Shown: positions 37,198-48,589, numbered from the stretch's first letter. The stretch is DNA of 64,000 bases from Nilaparvata lugens (GCF_014356525.2 NC_052510.1:51839619-51903618), one strand, 5' to 3'. A program made the numbers and translations. The notes: generated by a model from the sequence alone, not told the origin.

Positions 37198-37680
37198 GGC
37201 ATCATTAATACCTTATTGGCCGTCTACTACGCATATTATGTCTACTCATATCTGAGCTACGGAACCATTTTCTGAGGAAATACTGTTGATAGCGGTAAAA
37301 TTTTTATAATACAGAAAAAAATAGTAAGAGTCTTTTGTGGATTGAGATCAAGAGATTCTTGCAAAGCATTCTTCAAAAACCTGAACATTCTAACGCTGCC
37401 ATCTATTTTTATCTATCAATTGTTGGTTTTTGTTAAACAGAATTTAGATAAATTTCAATTCTGCACAGATAATCACTTGCATAATACACGTAATAGTAGT
37501 TTTATTGCTTTCCCAGTACATAGGCACACAGCTCTAGAAAAAACTCCATTCTACTCTGGAATACGTTATTTTAATAAATTACCTGCAGCCATCAGAAATC
37601 TAGATTCAATAAACAAATTCAAACTAACAGTCAGAAAAATGCTAGTAGAGAAAGCCTTATACTCTGCTGCCGAATTTTAA
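37198..37680 (+). pseudogene. RT C-terminal region with a nonsense codon
   Basis: From about 37210 one frame reads LLAVYYAYYVYSYLSYGTIF, a stop (TGA, 37273-37275), then GNTVDSGKIFIIQKKIVRVF. It continues CGLRSRDSCKAFFKNLNILT to the end at EKALYSAAEF. The block Y-x-x-x-x-S-x-L-x-YG-x-x-F-W-G, QKK-x-VR and C-x-x-x-F-K-x-L-x-ILTLPS is the standard post-palm region of many CR1/Jockey-like LINEs. The TGA stands exactly where the family has W, so it is a simple TGG-to-TGA change. The rest stays open for 130 codons, so the copy is not very old. No catalytic motif is present. Confidence 0.8.
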
Positions 37681-37903
37681 TTTGTGAAAAGGGGCTGTAG
37701 AGTGTAACTTGATTTTTTGACTTTCATTGTGAATTTGATGAGATATATCATAGAGTGTATTTATTTATTTTACTTTCAAGAAGTTAGAACTAAGTCTTTT
37801 AAATATAATTTTGTTCTAGTATTGACATGTCAACAGTCAAATGAGTGCTACTCAAAAATTGATGTAATGTGACGATAAATAAATGAAGTGAAATGAAATA
37901 ATG
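37681..37903 (+). mobile_element. 3' UTR and tail of the 37.2-kb retrotransposon
   Basis: About 220 bp follow the stop codon and end in ATGTGACGATAAATAAATGA, AGTGAAATGAAAT. The degenerate AAATGAAGTG-type tail marks the probable 3' terminus near 37900. No target duplication was identified because the 5' boundary is unclear. Confidence 0.6.
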
Positions 37904-37904
37904 C

Positions 37905-39464
37905 AAACAACTATAGAAAATTCATTAAAACTGTTATAATCCATTAGAAAAAACCTTTTGACTGTTGGAAACAGTAATATTATGACACCATTCAATCCAC
38001 ACAAGAATAGGTATGAGACAATCCAAGTAGCCATGAATGAATCAAAGTGATTCATTGAATAAGAGGTCAAAATTTTCAACCACTTTTATTATTACAATAT
38101 ACACATAACCTGGTTTCATGTATCACACACAACACAATTGTAAGAATAAGAGGTCGTTGAAAATCTACGAACGAGGTCAGTATTTCTTCTCCTTTTCGAT
38201 TCTATCTTTGATCAGTTGCAACCTGAAAACTCTGACACCAGACCTGTGCCAGCCAGGTCAGGCTCGATATTTTTAACCTCTTCAACCTTTTATTCCATTC
38301 GTATGATTTATTGTTTTGTTTTGAGCTAAGAAATTCCAGAGCATAATTTAATTCCATGTAAATGAAATGATCCAAATAAAGTAATCAGATCACGTTTAGA
38401 AATCAAAAGAGTGGAGTAGGCCAATAATGAACAGTATTTGTGCAAGAAACTGAGTAATTATTGCTAGTAAAGTAAAGAGTGATTGGTATAATTATTATGA
38501 GTGAAAGCTCCGAAGATCTCTGGTTGACGATATCAATTGTACAATTGAACAGCACAATAGATCGGTCGAATTGTTAGGATTTGGAAGCTTCACCTCAAAT
38601 CACCAGTCTCTCAAGCTACTAGGTTACATTCAAATGTGAGTAACAATGCAGAGCCCTATTTTGCGGAGAATCGGGCTCATCTCTGACTTATTGTTCAAGA
38701 GTCTCCATTCATATTGCTGCGGGAAACCATAACAAGGAGAGGCCGCTGTTTCCTCTCCGTTATCTGCCTGATTCCAGCCATTCATGAGCTTTTCTTCCGG
38801 CAGGATAGTGTTTCGGCTCACTGAAAAACACCCTGACTGTTATTGCTGATAAATGGCTATTGTTTCCATGGAAGAAAGGAGCGCTCCGAATTTATGCTGG
38901 CTGTGTTACAATAGGCAAACCTGGCTGGAAAAATTGGAGAGGAAAATTAAGGTGGAAAACCATCTACAATAAGATTTGTCATGAATTATTCAAGACTTGA
39001 TGTAGTAACAGTTGAATATATTTTACGTATGGAGTACAATTTGGAAAATTGGATGAAAACCAGTTGTTCAAGTACTGACTGGCAACTCCATCCTTATCTT
39101 CTACAAACTGATTCAATATTATTGTTAGGATAGATAATAATGCTAAATTTGTGAATGAATTGTATTAATGGATTGTGACAGCTGACTAGCTCATCAACTA
39201 ACCAGAGGTCTTCAGCTATAAAATGCAATATAGTAACGAATTCAATATGAATCACTGTTTTCTGGTTTAACAAGTTAGCGGGGCTCGAGTCAACGAGGTC
39301 AGACCTCAATAATATTACAAGGAAAGTAGCTACTCTTCTAAATTATAGAAATCTATCTCAATGGAAGAATCATTTTCCTCAGTTATACAAGATATTAATC
39401 TTCAAATACTCATTTTCCCCCACAAGGCTACTGAAACAAAATATATCAAGTATTATATAAATGC
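37905..39464. other. Unassigned sequence
   Basis: No gene or repeat recognised. Confidence 0.4.
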
Positions 39465-39830
39465 TTATGCTTTTTTCAGACCCAGTTCAGTATAAAACAC
39501 ACAAACAACAACATATAGATTAACTAATGAATCAAACGTATATATAGGGTTTATAATATTCAACATAAAAATGCCTCGTCGGATTTTCTTCATTTTTGGT
39601 AGGTCAAATGCCAAGCTCTCCCACAGTCCTCTCCAGCCAAGACATGGCACGCTGATCCGCCAGGGACCCCTGAGTCCCCCTTCATAGGAATACAGTGGGC
39701 AGTCTTCCACCAAGTGCTGCATCATCTGTACATCTCCACAGGTGCAGTGGGGGTCAGTGGCTATGCCCCAAGTAGTCTGTGCTTGAGCACACCTGCCTGC
39801 AGATGTACGAAAGCGATTCAACCTGAACAG
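39465..39830 (-). pseudogene. LINE C-terminal zinc-knuckle fragment
   Basis: A 118-codon minus-strand frame begins NRFRTSAGRCAQAQTTWGIA, then DPHCTCGDVQMMQHLVEDCP. The pattern R-x-RT-x-x-GRC, then C-x-C-G, H-x-x-x-x-C-P is the C-terminal cysteine/histidine block found downstream of the RT in several insect LINE groups, where it is thought to bind nucleic acid. The later part (FDLPKMKKIRRGIFML) looks like the natural end of the protein. The RT itself is absent, so this is a 5'-truncated copy. The frame is open throughout, which suggests moderate age. Confidence 0.7.
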
Positions 39831-39834
39831 TTCT

Positions 39835-40730
39835 TATCAGGGCTTATCAAGTATTATTATTTTGTGATGAATAAAAGGGTACTCTGAAACTTCTATTGTG
39901 TTTCTCTTGTGATAAATAAGAAGGTACTTGATATATTTTAATGTACTTCAAGATTAAAAGCGTACTTGATAATTTTCAATGTAGCTACTTAAAGAGGATT
40001 TTTACTGATTTTTACATTACAGACAATGAAACGCTTTTTCTCGTTCCTTCCATCCAGATGATTTCTTACAGCATATTCAAATTCTGTAGAGTGTATCACG
40101 AGTATATGTTCAACGCCCATGTAGCTGCGACGGAACTTGTTTCCATTTTATTTGACATTTAGGTGCATGCAAAAAAAGAGGAGAAGTTGTATGCTATGGT
40201 GGAGATGGAAAGTGGAAGATGAGAGTGGGATGTAAATGAGATATGAGGAGTAGAAGCACAGAGGATAAGAAGTATGAATAAGAAGGAGTGAGTGGGGAAA
40301 ATAAACAACAATCAGCAAAACTGAATGGAGTTTTGCATTATTGTACATCCGAATCATGAATAAAAACAGCGTTGAGTTTTTAGTCGGCTACTAGATGTGG
40401 TTCAGTTCAATTTGCATTTTCATTTACTTGGAACAGTCAGAGTGAATGTTATGACTGAGTCCCAACACTACCATTTTCCATAGAATTATATTTACAATTC
40501 ATTTAAACTGAATCTCCATTTCCAGTCTGTGCAAAAAACAGGACTTTTACGTGATAGGTCTATACATTTAAATTGCTCAATTTCATTCAAACTATGACTC
40601 TTTCAATTTCGGTGGATTTTTCAGTTGCTAGCTGTGAGACGTGGATTCCACTCAGATGAGAGGATATCAAGAAAGGTGAATTTTAATCCGGTTAAATTAC
40701 AGTCTGAAAACATCCTGATTCACTCCCATG
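39835..40730. other. Unassigned sequence
   Basis: No gene recognised. 39869-39880 (AATAAAAGGGTACT) echoes the ends of the hairpin repeat at 48460 and 61508, but no second arm is visible. Confidence 0.35.
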
Positions 40731-40912
40731 TTATTGACTTATTAAATAGAATAAAATTGACTTATTTGGGTTATTTAGTGAAATAAGATGTTATATATCA
40801 GTCATTCTATAGATTACTCTATCAAATTACTCAATTAGATGTTCTTTATCAATTGACTCTATTGACTTATTTGGGTTATTTAGTAGAATAAGATATCCTA
40901 TATCAATTACTC
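40731..40912 (+). repeat. Imperfect tandem duplication, about 105-bp period
   Basis: ATTGACTTATTTGGGTTATTTAGT occurs at 40757 and 40861, each followed by an AATAAGAT and TATATCA stretch. The units differ by indels, so the duplication is old. (Only key words are quoted; the shared core is 24 bp.). Confidence 0.65.
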
Positions 40913-41177
40913 ACTACAGTTACTACCTGAATAAGTAAATGAGAAAATGTTTTATTGTCACGAGCAATTACAAAGCCAGAAATGAGCTAATAGATATAGA
41001 CAACATGGAACTACTTCGAGTACATGGATCTCAGTGAATTTGAGACTAATCCTAAGAGCAATGAACATTTTTATAGCCAGTCACTCATAGATCTTGAGTT
41101 TCACAATATTATCAAACCATAACAGCATTGAATCTATTCAGGTATCTTTTTGTAGAATGTCAACCCTGTACCATAAT

Positions 41178-41882
41178 TGACCGAGCGAAGTCAGGTCTAA
41201 GATTCAAGTCGACGGTTTGGCATTTCTCTTATTGTTTAAATGTTTGAATGTTTGAATGTTTAAATGTTTATATGTTGCGCATTTACGGCGAAACGCGGTA
41301 ATAGATTTTCATGAAATTTGACAGGTATGTTCCTTTTTTAATTGCGCGTCGACGTATATACAAGGTTTTTGGAAATGTTTCATTTCAAGGATAATATAAA
41401 AGGAAAAAGGAGCCTCCTTCATACGCCAATATTAGAGTAAAAATCAGACCATAGAATTATTCATCATAAATCAGCTGACAAGTGATTACACAGATGTGTG
41501 GAGAAGCCAGTCTATTGCTGTATCACAGAATAGGTACAGAATGGAAACTGTCAATCAAACGCCTACCTAACCAATGCTTTTTACATGGCACAAATACTAG
41601 ACACGTCACGTGAACTTGGGAAGCTCCAATCCTGGTCTTCTGATTGGCTCGCGGCAGTGAACGAGATCAATTGTTCCGGATCAGTAAAGTGATCCGAACC
41701 TCCCATCAATACTATTACAATGCGGAACTTCCTAACAAGATGGCGTATTTTTGCGCCAGGGTACTAGCCAAGTTTTCATACTGTATGTATACTGTGACTG
41801 TATTTCCATAAGGTCTATAGTTTCAATCAGGTACTTGTGGATGAGAATACTGCGTGAGGTCCACTGTTCACAGAACTACTAG
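41178..41882 (+). mobile_element. Helitron-like repeat with nested insertion
   Basis: Third plus-strand family member, beginning TGACCGAGCGAAGTCAGGTC and ending CAGAACTACTAG. It matches the 14640 copy along its length except for a 275-bp TIR element inserted at 41523-41797. Without the insert and one copy of its target duplication it is about 425 bp, the same as its relatives. No coding sequence. Confidence 0.75.
41523..41797. mobile_element. Nested 275-bp TIR element with 5-bp TSD
   Basis: The ends are inverted repeats of about 22 bp: TCACAGAATAGGTACAGAAT on the left and, reversed, TCACAGTATACATACAGTAT on the right. The host repeat reads GCTGTATTTCCAT without the insert (near 14969 and 15440). 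Here CTGTA is present on both sides (41518-41522 and 41798-41802), a 5-bp duplication. The interior is fairly GC-rich (GGCTCGCGGCAGTGAACGAG) and non-coding. The superfamily is not clear, as 5 bp fits neither TA-type nor typical 8-bp hAT elements. Confidence 0.8.
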
Positions 41883-41884
41883 TG

Positions 41885-42515
41885 TTATTCAATTTCCGTG
41901 TTCCAAAAAGAGATATGGAACATCATTAAGAGTTATCCTGATTCTGTAATGTGAATTGAAATAACATTCACTCTCATAAAACTGTGAAAATATCCCAAGT
42001 GAAACGATCTCATTCACTCAATGAGAGATTTTATCCGTATTAAGCTGACTGCTGTTAACAGGAAAATTGAAATCATGATGAATTGCTCAAAGAGCATTAC
42101 GGTCGTGTGAAAAATGTATTTTCAGACATATCTTAATGTAGTATCGACTTCTTAAAAACAAACAGGCTATTATTAGGCTATGTTCATAGCATGCGACGTA
42201 TTTTGCCATGCGATCACCTGGTTGAGGAAATCAATGTTGTTCTTTCCACCCGGAATTGAGTTAGGCCTAAACTAACTTTCACACTAAAAATTCGATATCA
42301 TCATAGACCAGTCATAAGGGGGAGAGGAAAGCTTCTATGGAAAATTGTAAGAGGAAGATCATTTCTTATTGGAATCCACATCTGGCTGAGACTTTCAAGA
42401 AAATTCCAAATTTTCACGGAAAATATTCACGAAAAACCTTCGATAACTCAAAAATCGTATCTGATCACGATTTTTGCTAAAAACTTGAAAACAGCAATGT
42501 TTTTTTTGTCGTACT
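41885..42515. other. Unassigned sequence
   Basis: No gene or repeat recognised. Confidence 0.4.
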
Positions 42516-42522
42516 TAGGCCT

Positions 42523-43085
42523 ACTCAATTGCAGCTGTTTTCCATGCATTAAATCAAGCCGGTAAACAGCTGTTTGCAGAGCGATAAAACATGTGATTTT
42601 CATTACAACATACTAGACTGTAAAGAGATCATATGTTCTCTTTACAGTCGAGTATGTTTGGACTCCACTAAGTCCTTATAACATCTGAGTAATTAAAATA
42701 CTAACCAAAAATAATTAAAGAACTCATTTAAGGAGTTTCAATTTATAAGAACTCATCTGAAATCTTATAATTTAGGCCTTTATTATTTTATTTGAGCTCG
42801 AAGGGTCTGTCTGTTATGAACTGGGCGTTTCGGGCTAGGTCATGTTTATAGAATGAAGTAGCTCGAGCAGCAGGAGGTGATGGTTTCTGTTTCTCAGCAA
42901 TATTATTCTTTCTCAGATAAGTATGACAAAAAATATTGTAAGCAACTTGTACGGTAACGTATTTACCGCATACTTATGATAATTCTGCCCTCAACTACGT
43001 TTCGGGCAGAAACAATCATACTTATTCGGTAAATTATCGTTACCGTACTTGTTACGTAAAGTACTATTGTATTCTTTTATCATAG
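42523..43085 (+). repeat. Composite hairpin repeat, copy A
   Basis: It resembles 58150-58650 over several blocks in the same order: TTTTCCATGCATKAAATC, GGTAAACAGCTGTTTGCAGA, a CATACT...GTATG hairpin, then GTTATGTTTATAGAATG, TTCTCA and TTGTTACGTAA. In this copy the hairpin arms (42609-42628 and 42637-42656) match at 19 of 20 positions. A second, imperfect inverted repeat (about 42950-42990 with 43013-43053, starting GTACGGTAACG) lies near the end. It is probably an old non-autonomous element; class unknown. Confidence 0.6.
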
Positions 43086-43255
43086 TTATTGTTTAGATGA
43101 ATGGAAATAAACTTTGAGCACACTGACTTCAATGGAAAAGTCTGCTTTAATGGGTTCCCATAGTTACAGATTTTCTTCAAATCCTCACATTATTCAATTG
43201 CTAACTGAATCAATCAGCAGCGATTTTCATGCACAACTTTACTTATGCAAACGTA

Positions 43256-43435
43256 AAACTCCGCACACGCACATCGATTTTTGCTCGTACGGTAATTTAC
43301 CGTCCTTATAAATTCAATTAGATTAAACACATGATTTCAAACAGATGATGTTTGTCAAGTTCCGTTTAATCTAATAGAATTCATAAGGACGGTAAAATAT
43401 CGTACGAAAAAAATCGATGTGTGTGTGCGGGGCTT
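43256..43435. mobile_element. Palindromic MITE, copy B
   Basis: A 180-bp element related to the one at 23698. The ends are AAACTCCGCACACGCACATC on the left and, reversed, AAGCCCCGCACACACACATC on the right, with TA on both sides (43254-43255 and 43436-43437). Inner arms (CGTACGGTAATTTACCGTCC against GGACGGTAAAATATCGTACG) extend the pairing to about 65 bp. The loop contains ATGATTTCAAACAGATGATG, identical to copy A. No coding capacity. Confidence 0.85.
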
Positions 43436-43439
43436 TAGT

Positions 43440-44965
43440 AGACGTGAAACTCTGATCATTTATTCACGTATTATACTTGAACAATGTCAGAATCAATGAT
43501 CGCTAGAAATAGATGAGCTTCCAAATTGAAAAACCTTAAGTTTTATTTTGAATGTCTCACACTTTGAAAAATTGAAAACCCACATATTGAGTAGGTTCAA
43601 AGCAAAGATACGCCAGAAAGAAGATATTTTCAAATCAATCAAAAACAGGAATTCAATCAAAAATCTCAAACATCAATTCTGTCCCAATCAAAGTAGTTTT
43701 AGATACTGAGAGTCACTTATGAATTTATAAAATCCTCCCTCCTTCTCAATAGTTCAAGTGAAGGAACATAATCTACTTTTTGGACAAACTTTTATCAAAA
43801 TTGGGAAAGGAAACAGTTTTAGGCCAGGCCTGCTGGTCCTTTTCATGGATATATGTGTAAAGAAAATAAATATATGAGAAAAAATGAATATATGTGAAAA
43901 AATATAAATATAAATGAATAAATTCTCGGTTCTCATGGACCTCAAAAGTGAGAATAGTTTATATAGCTGGATATCACCCACATTCAATAAGAAGACTGCT
44001 CCCGTTTGTAAGAAAATTTCGCTTCCACAGCTCTGTCTATGGAAGTCCGACTACCCATCAAGCGATTCTCAACATTTTCCTCATTCTTTTAATATTTGTT
44101 GAGATGTGTATTTGAGTTTGGTATTTTTTAACAATTGTGTGGTATTGAGTATATGTATCAAAGAAGTACGAGTAGCTTGTTGAATGGTGTTGTCTTTCAT
44201 GTAATCAAAGAATACTCAAATAATACGAAATTCCAAAATCTAACAATCGAAGTTTCCATATTTTCAATCTGTTATATTTGAAATCGTATAGAAAGTCATT
44301 CCTCTGTGAATCACTCACCTACTTGAATTATCACAAATGGAGCATGGCAAACTCTTGTTAGTAGGTCACCCAAAGTAGCTCTGATACAAAAACTACAGAC
44401 TCAGACAAATGTCCAACCACCTGAGCATCGAAAAAAATTTCCCGGAAAAACAAACACTAATGATAATAATAAATGTTATTAGTAGGGCGTAATCTAGAAC
44501 TCCCATCTGTTTTGTCTTTCTTGCTAGTGACTAAGATTACGAGACATGCAACCCCTGCACAGACACGCTAAACAGAACTCATTTCAACGGGCTGGAAGTT
44601 CAATGCTAGTCCGAGGTAAGTCCCATTACGCTACAAGCTTTCTGTTTTTCAACTTACTCATATTATAAATGAGACTTTTTCCAAGATATGACAAAAATAT
44701 AAAACGCACAAAATCACATGCAACTTGAAAAATTTCGTCTCATTATCACAAATCGAGAGGAAGTCAGGCGGTTAACTGTTGAGATTATAGCACTTAGGCA
44801 ATTCTAATTCCGACCAAGAATCATAAAATGTTTTCCACAATAATTAATTATTTTATCCTTCCAATCATCTATCACTACCAGTAGACTAGTTGATATGATT
44901 GCCACTGAAGAAACCACACACTAATCAAAGCTACAATCAGCTCAAACACAAGTGTATATTTCACT
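43440..44965. other. Unassigned sequence
   Basis: No gene recognised. Short frames near 43.75-44.1 kb have no identifiable features. Confidence 0.4.
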
Positions 44966-44967
44966 GT

Positions 44968-45159
44968 TAAGCTGGGTTTACACCAAAGCTATTAATAAAA
45001 TGTTAATAACTTAATCCTTATAGATTCCATTGGATTGAAGGGAACTTGACAAACACATATGTTCATCATGTGTATGATCAGGTATGTTCAATCTGATAGA
45101 ATCTATAAGTATTAAGTTAATAACACTTTGTTATTAACTTTGGTGTAAACGCAGCTTTA
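44968..45159. mobile_element. TA-flanked MITE with long inverted repeats
   Basis: The left end reads AGCTGGGTTTACACCAAAGC, and the right end reversed reads AAGCTGCGTTTACACCAAAG. Inner pairing continues over TTAATAACTTAATCCTTATAG. TA is found just outside each end (44968-44969 and 45158-45159). About 190 bp, non-coding. The CTAAAGC-type end resembles the ends of the MITEs at 444 and 43256. Confidence 0.8.
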
Positions 45160-45164
45160 GTAGG

Positions 45165-45530
45165 TCAATTGCATGAGCGGCACTATGTTTCCCAAAAAGT
45201 TTCAACAAGAGGACCATCATCACTTCACAGAACGAGCTAAAAGTAGATGACAATGTATGGATCGCCTGAAACAGCTTCAGTGGAACAATAATTTATCTGT
45301 TCGCGTTTGAAAGGGGTTTCATCATATGATAGTAGAAAGAGGTATTACACTAGTCCAATTGTTTTGGAAGGTCCATAAAAAAAAATATAAATAAATTCGT
45401 TTGGCTTTTGTTGGTGGGGAGTCCTTGCGGGAAGGTCCCACCGCCTGAATATATAATTTGAGCCGTCAATGAGCCTTTCATGGAAGATCCATGAAGCAAG
45501 TTCTATGAATGAGTTAAAAATTTAAGTTTA
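45165..45530. other. Mostly unassigned sequence before the RT remnants
   Basis: GGTGGGGAGTCCTTGCGGGA at 45412-45431 and CCGTCAATGAGCCTTTCATG at 45462 look like part of a dispersed element preceding the RT fragment, but I cannot identify it. Confidence 0.3.
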
Positions 45531-45535
45531 AAAAC

Positions 45536-46012
45536 TATGTTGGTAATGATGTAACATATGATACAGATATTGATGTGTACAATAAAATTTCGAAGTACCA
45601 GAAAATATGTGGAACTATATATAGAAACCTCAAAAATAAAACACGACAAGAAACGAGTTCTATAATACTATTGCAGTTCCGACTCTCCTGAATGGAAGTG
45701 AGAATTGGATTCACACACGGAGAATGGACAGTCGAGTTCAAGCTGCAGAAATGAGGTTTTTAAGGAGTGTATTTGGCTGCACTAGAATTGATGGAATCAG
45801 AAATACTGATATAAGGCAGGTTTTATCGGTGGCTCCTCTGCATGAAAGAATAATACAAAATAGACGCAACTGATACAGTCATGGATAGAATGGCACCTGG
45901 AAAAATGCCCCTTGAAGTCCAAAACTATAGGCCTACTGGAAAAAAAATGTTGGGAGGCCAAGAAAGGGATGGGTACCGGAACAGGTTATTAATGAACCTA
46001 AGACCTGTAGTC
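45536..46012 (+). pseudogene. RT C-terminal remnant A (frameshifted)
   Basis: One frame from 45536 reads YVGNDVTYDTDIDVYNKISK, then YQKICGTIYRNLKNKTRQET. A second, from 45673, reads AVPTLLNGSENWIHTRRMDS and then RVQAAEMRFLRSVFGCTR, IRNTDIRQVLSVAPLHERI. A third gives KMPLEVQNYRPTGKK and the GRPRKGWVPEQV end. At least two frameshifts and internal stops separate them. The order is that of the post-palm region of RTE-like elements, close to the family at 16621 but less intact. It stops about 20 bp before another RT remnant, so two insertions abut. Confidence 0.75.
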
Positions 46013-46028
46013 TTTAAATTTAGTGAAT

Positions 46029-46767
46029 AGGATCACAGAAACAAGTAAAGTCTATGGCCTTGACATAAATACTAACAAAACAAAGCTCATGGTCATTAGA
46101 AAAGAAAATATCGGAGGGGTCAACCTGTACATCAACCAGACAAGAATTGAACGAGACTCACAATACACCTACCTGGGGACTGTGATCAATGAGTAATGGG
46201 ACAATTCTCAGGAGATCAGATGTCGGATTGCGGAAAAAGCCAAAAGTGCTTTTTTAACAATGGGTTAAGTTTTAGGAGCCATGATCTCCCACTAGGTACA
46301 AAGCTGAGGCTCCTTAAATGTTATGTGTATTCAGTGCTTCTGTATGGTGTAGAATCATGGACCCTGAAGGAGGACACAGTATCCAGGCTCAATGCATTTG
46401 GATTATGGCTGTTCAGAAGAATCCTGAGGATTCCATGGACAGATAGAATTACCAACCATGAGGTGCTAAGGAGGATGAATACAGCCTCAGAACTGGACAA
46501 CCACATTAAATGTCGAAAAATTGAATATTTGGGTCATATAATGCGCAAAAAAAGGGAGATACGAAATATTTCAAAGCATCTTGCAAGGGAAAATATAAGG
46601 CAGGAGAGCTCCTGGAAGGAGAAGAATTTCCTGGTTGGCCAACCTCAGAGCATGGTTCGGAAAGACCTCTATTCAATTGTTCCGGAGCGCAACCAACAAA
46701 GTAATGATATCCAGAATGATCGACAACGTTCGTAACAGACAGGCACCCTAAGAAGAAGAAGAAAAAA
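46029..46767 (+). pseudogene. RT C-terminal remnant B with AAG tail
   Basis: From 46029 the frame reads YGLDINTNKTKLMVIR, then QYTYLGTVINE, a stop (TAA, 46194-46196) and WDNSQEIRCRIAEKAKSAFL. The stop could be a former CAA. A frameshift near 46260 leads into LRLLKCYVYSVLLYGVESWT, then FGLWLFRRILRIPW, and KCRKIEYLGHIMRKKR. A second frameshift near 46620 gives WLANLRAWFGKTSIQLFRSA and ends RNRQAP-stop at 46749-46751. An (AAG)n tail follows (46752-46767). The first 20 or so codons of the open 179-codon frame are therefore out of the ancestral frame. It is the region C-terminal to the catalytic motif, and is dead. Confidence 0.8.
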
Positions 46768-46769
46768 GA

Positions 46770-48440
46770 CCTGTGGTAAAGATGATGGGAGGTCTATTAT
46801 TATGACTGTATTCATTGATTGGATAGTTTTTATCAGCATTGGAGTAGTCTTAGTATCGAAGAGGATTGAATACTTCGCGAATCCTTTTTGAATCCTCTTC
46901 AATATTTCCTATCCTAGAAATTACAAGAAATATTGAGGAAGGCAATTCATTCATTGACCCAAACACTGTTTCACCTGATCTTCAATCCTGGAAATAGCAA
47001 GAAATATTCAGGAAGGCATTTATCACAACTGTTCAACCTGTTTTAATTGAAAGCTATCTCCATTGGATGAATTTGGAAGACTAGATGGAAGTGCCTAACG
47101 GATAGCGCACTTGAGATTAAAATAAAGCATGTTCTTTTTCAGCGTCACGTCAACTTCAAACAAATTAATGACTAATTAACACGAAAGCATCACGCCGAAT
47201 ATCAACAAAATGGCTGACGTGTTGAGAAAATCAATACCTGAACAATGTGGAGCCATTGATGTCCGAGTAGTCGATACACTAGTCCATACTAAGTAAGCAC
47301 TTGAAACAAACAACATCATTCGATGCCAAGTTTGCTCTGGTCCGTTATCACGTCACTCAACTCTCCTGCAAACAACTTCGTTGAAGTTTCTAATTAGTTG
47401 ATCAAATACCGCCAATCACATTCAAGCTCACTAGACAAGCAAGTCCGGCCGAGTTCACAATTGATGCAGATCTGTTCCAATCTGATACCTCAGTTGTTTT
47501 GCAAGCGATGTCAAACCCGTGAGTGCAACTGGTGTTGATGAATTAGTATGATTTTCCTTATTTGGAATGTAAATCAAGTCGATTCCCAATACAACTTGTG
47601 AATCACTATGGATCACTGGTTAATGCAAACGTTCGCGTTTTATCAACACACGTTCATATTTGATCCAATAATTAGATTAAATTTATAGGAGTTTCAAAGT
47701 AGTATTAAAGAGGAAAGAAGATGTTCACATGTTTCTGTTATTAACTCTTTTAGGAGTAAAAATTTGAGCAAATCCCTCTATAACAAAAAGTTTCAACGGT
47801 CTGTAGCAAGATAAAATAAAAGTTATAAATTACTCATAAAAATATAAATTATCTTTATCCTGAACTTTTTGTGAAAGTGAATACCTAGAAGACATAACCT
47901 TACTTCCGACTTTGTTGAATCATAAATTCAAAAAAGAAATAGCTCAAGACCACATTCCATTTTTATATAATTTTATTTATCATAATGATGTTGAATCCTG
48001 ATAGAAATTAATTTATTTGAATATTATTTATACTTTTAATGTGTGGTTTTTGTAGAGATGGAGAATAACGAGTAGATCACTGAGATCTCCATAGACTTAC
48101 TCCCGTGATGACCAATGTGAAAGATGACCCCTGTTATATTCAACATGATACTTGAATATTATTGAGCCACTGAATTGAACCGACATGGCTGATTAATAAT
48201 ATTATTATATTTGTAATCATGTCATTAACTGATGAGATAAACAACGTACTCCCTTGAATATTTTGTTTAGTATGACAAGTAGCCTCTTCTACGTTGACCT
48301 CCTGGTATAACAAATAACATAATCCACTCTAAATAGAAATACAATAATAAATTAAACCTCTCTCTCTTTATATTACTAGTTCTCACGCGTATAACGTGTG
48401 TTCATAGTTTCTCGTTCCGTAAAATTACTTCACTTATATG
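46770..48440. other. Unassigned sequence
   Basis: No gene or repeat recognised. Confidence 0.4.
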
Positions 48441-48445
48441 GTCTA

Positions 48446-48585
48446 CTTTATTCAAATTGATAAAAACTTTCAGTACCCTTTTCATTCTAAACATAGTCGT
48501 TGAAATATTTTAAATTTTTGGAATGTTTTAAATAAAATGGGTACTACAAGTTTTATATTATTTTTATTAATCTTCTCGTTCAGGT
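48446..48585 (+). repeat. TACCC hairpin repeat, copy A
   Basis: The left part CTACTTTATTCAAATTGATA, then AAAACTTTCAGTACCCTTTT, is mirrored on the right by AAAATGGGTACTACAAGTTT and TATATTATTTTTATTAAT. The element at 61500-61680 shares both ends in inverted orientation. A non-coding dispersed hairpin element; class unknown. Confidence 0.55.
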
Positions 48586-48589
48586 ATAA

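Noticed and set aside
46196..46260. Start of the 179-codon frame as a genuine N-terminus
   Set aside because: The ancestral RT reading is in another frame here (WDNSQEIRCRI from 46197); the ATG at 46196 arises only from the frameshift.
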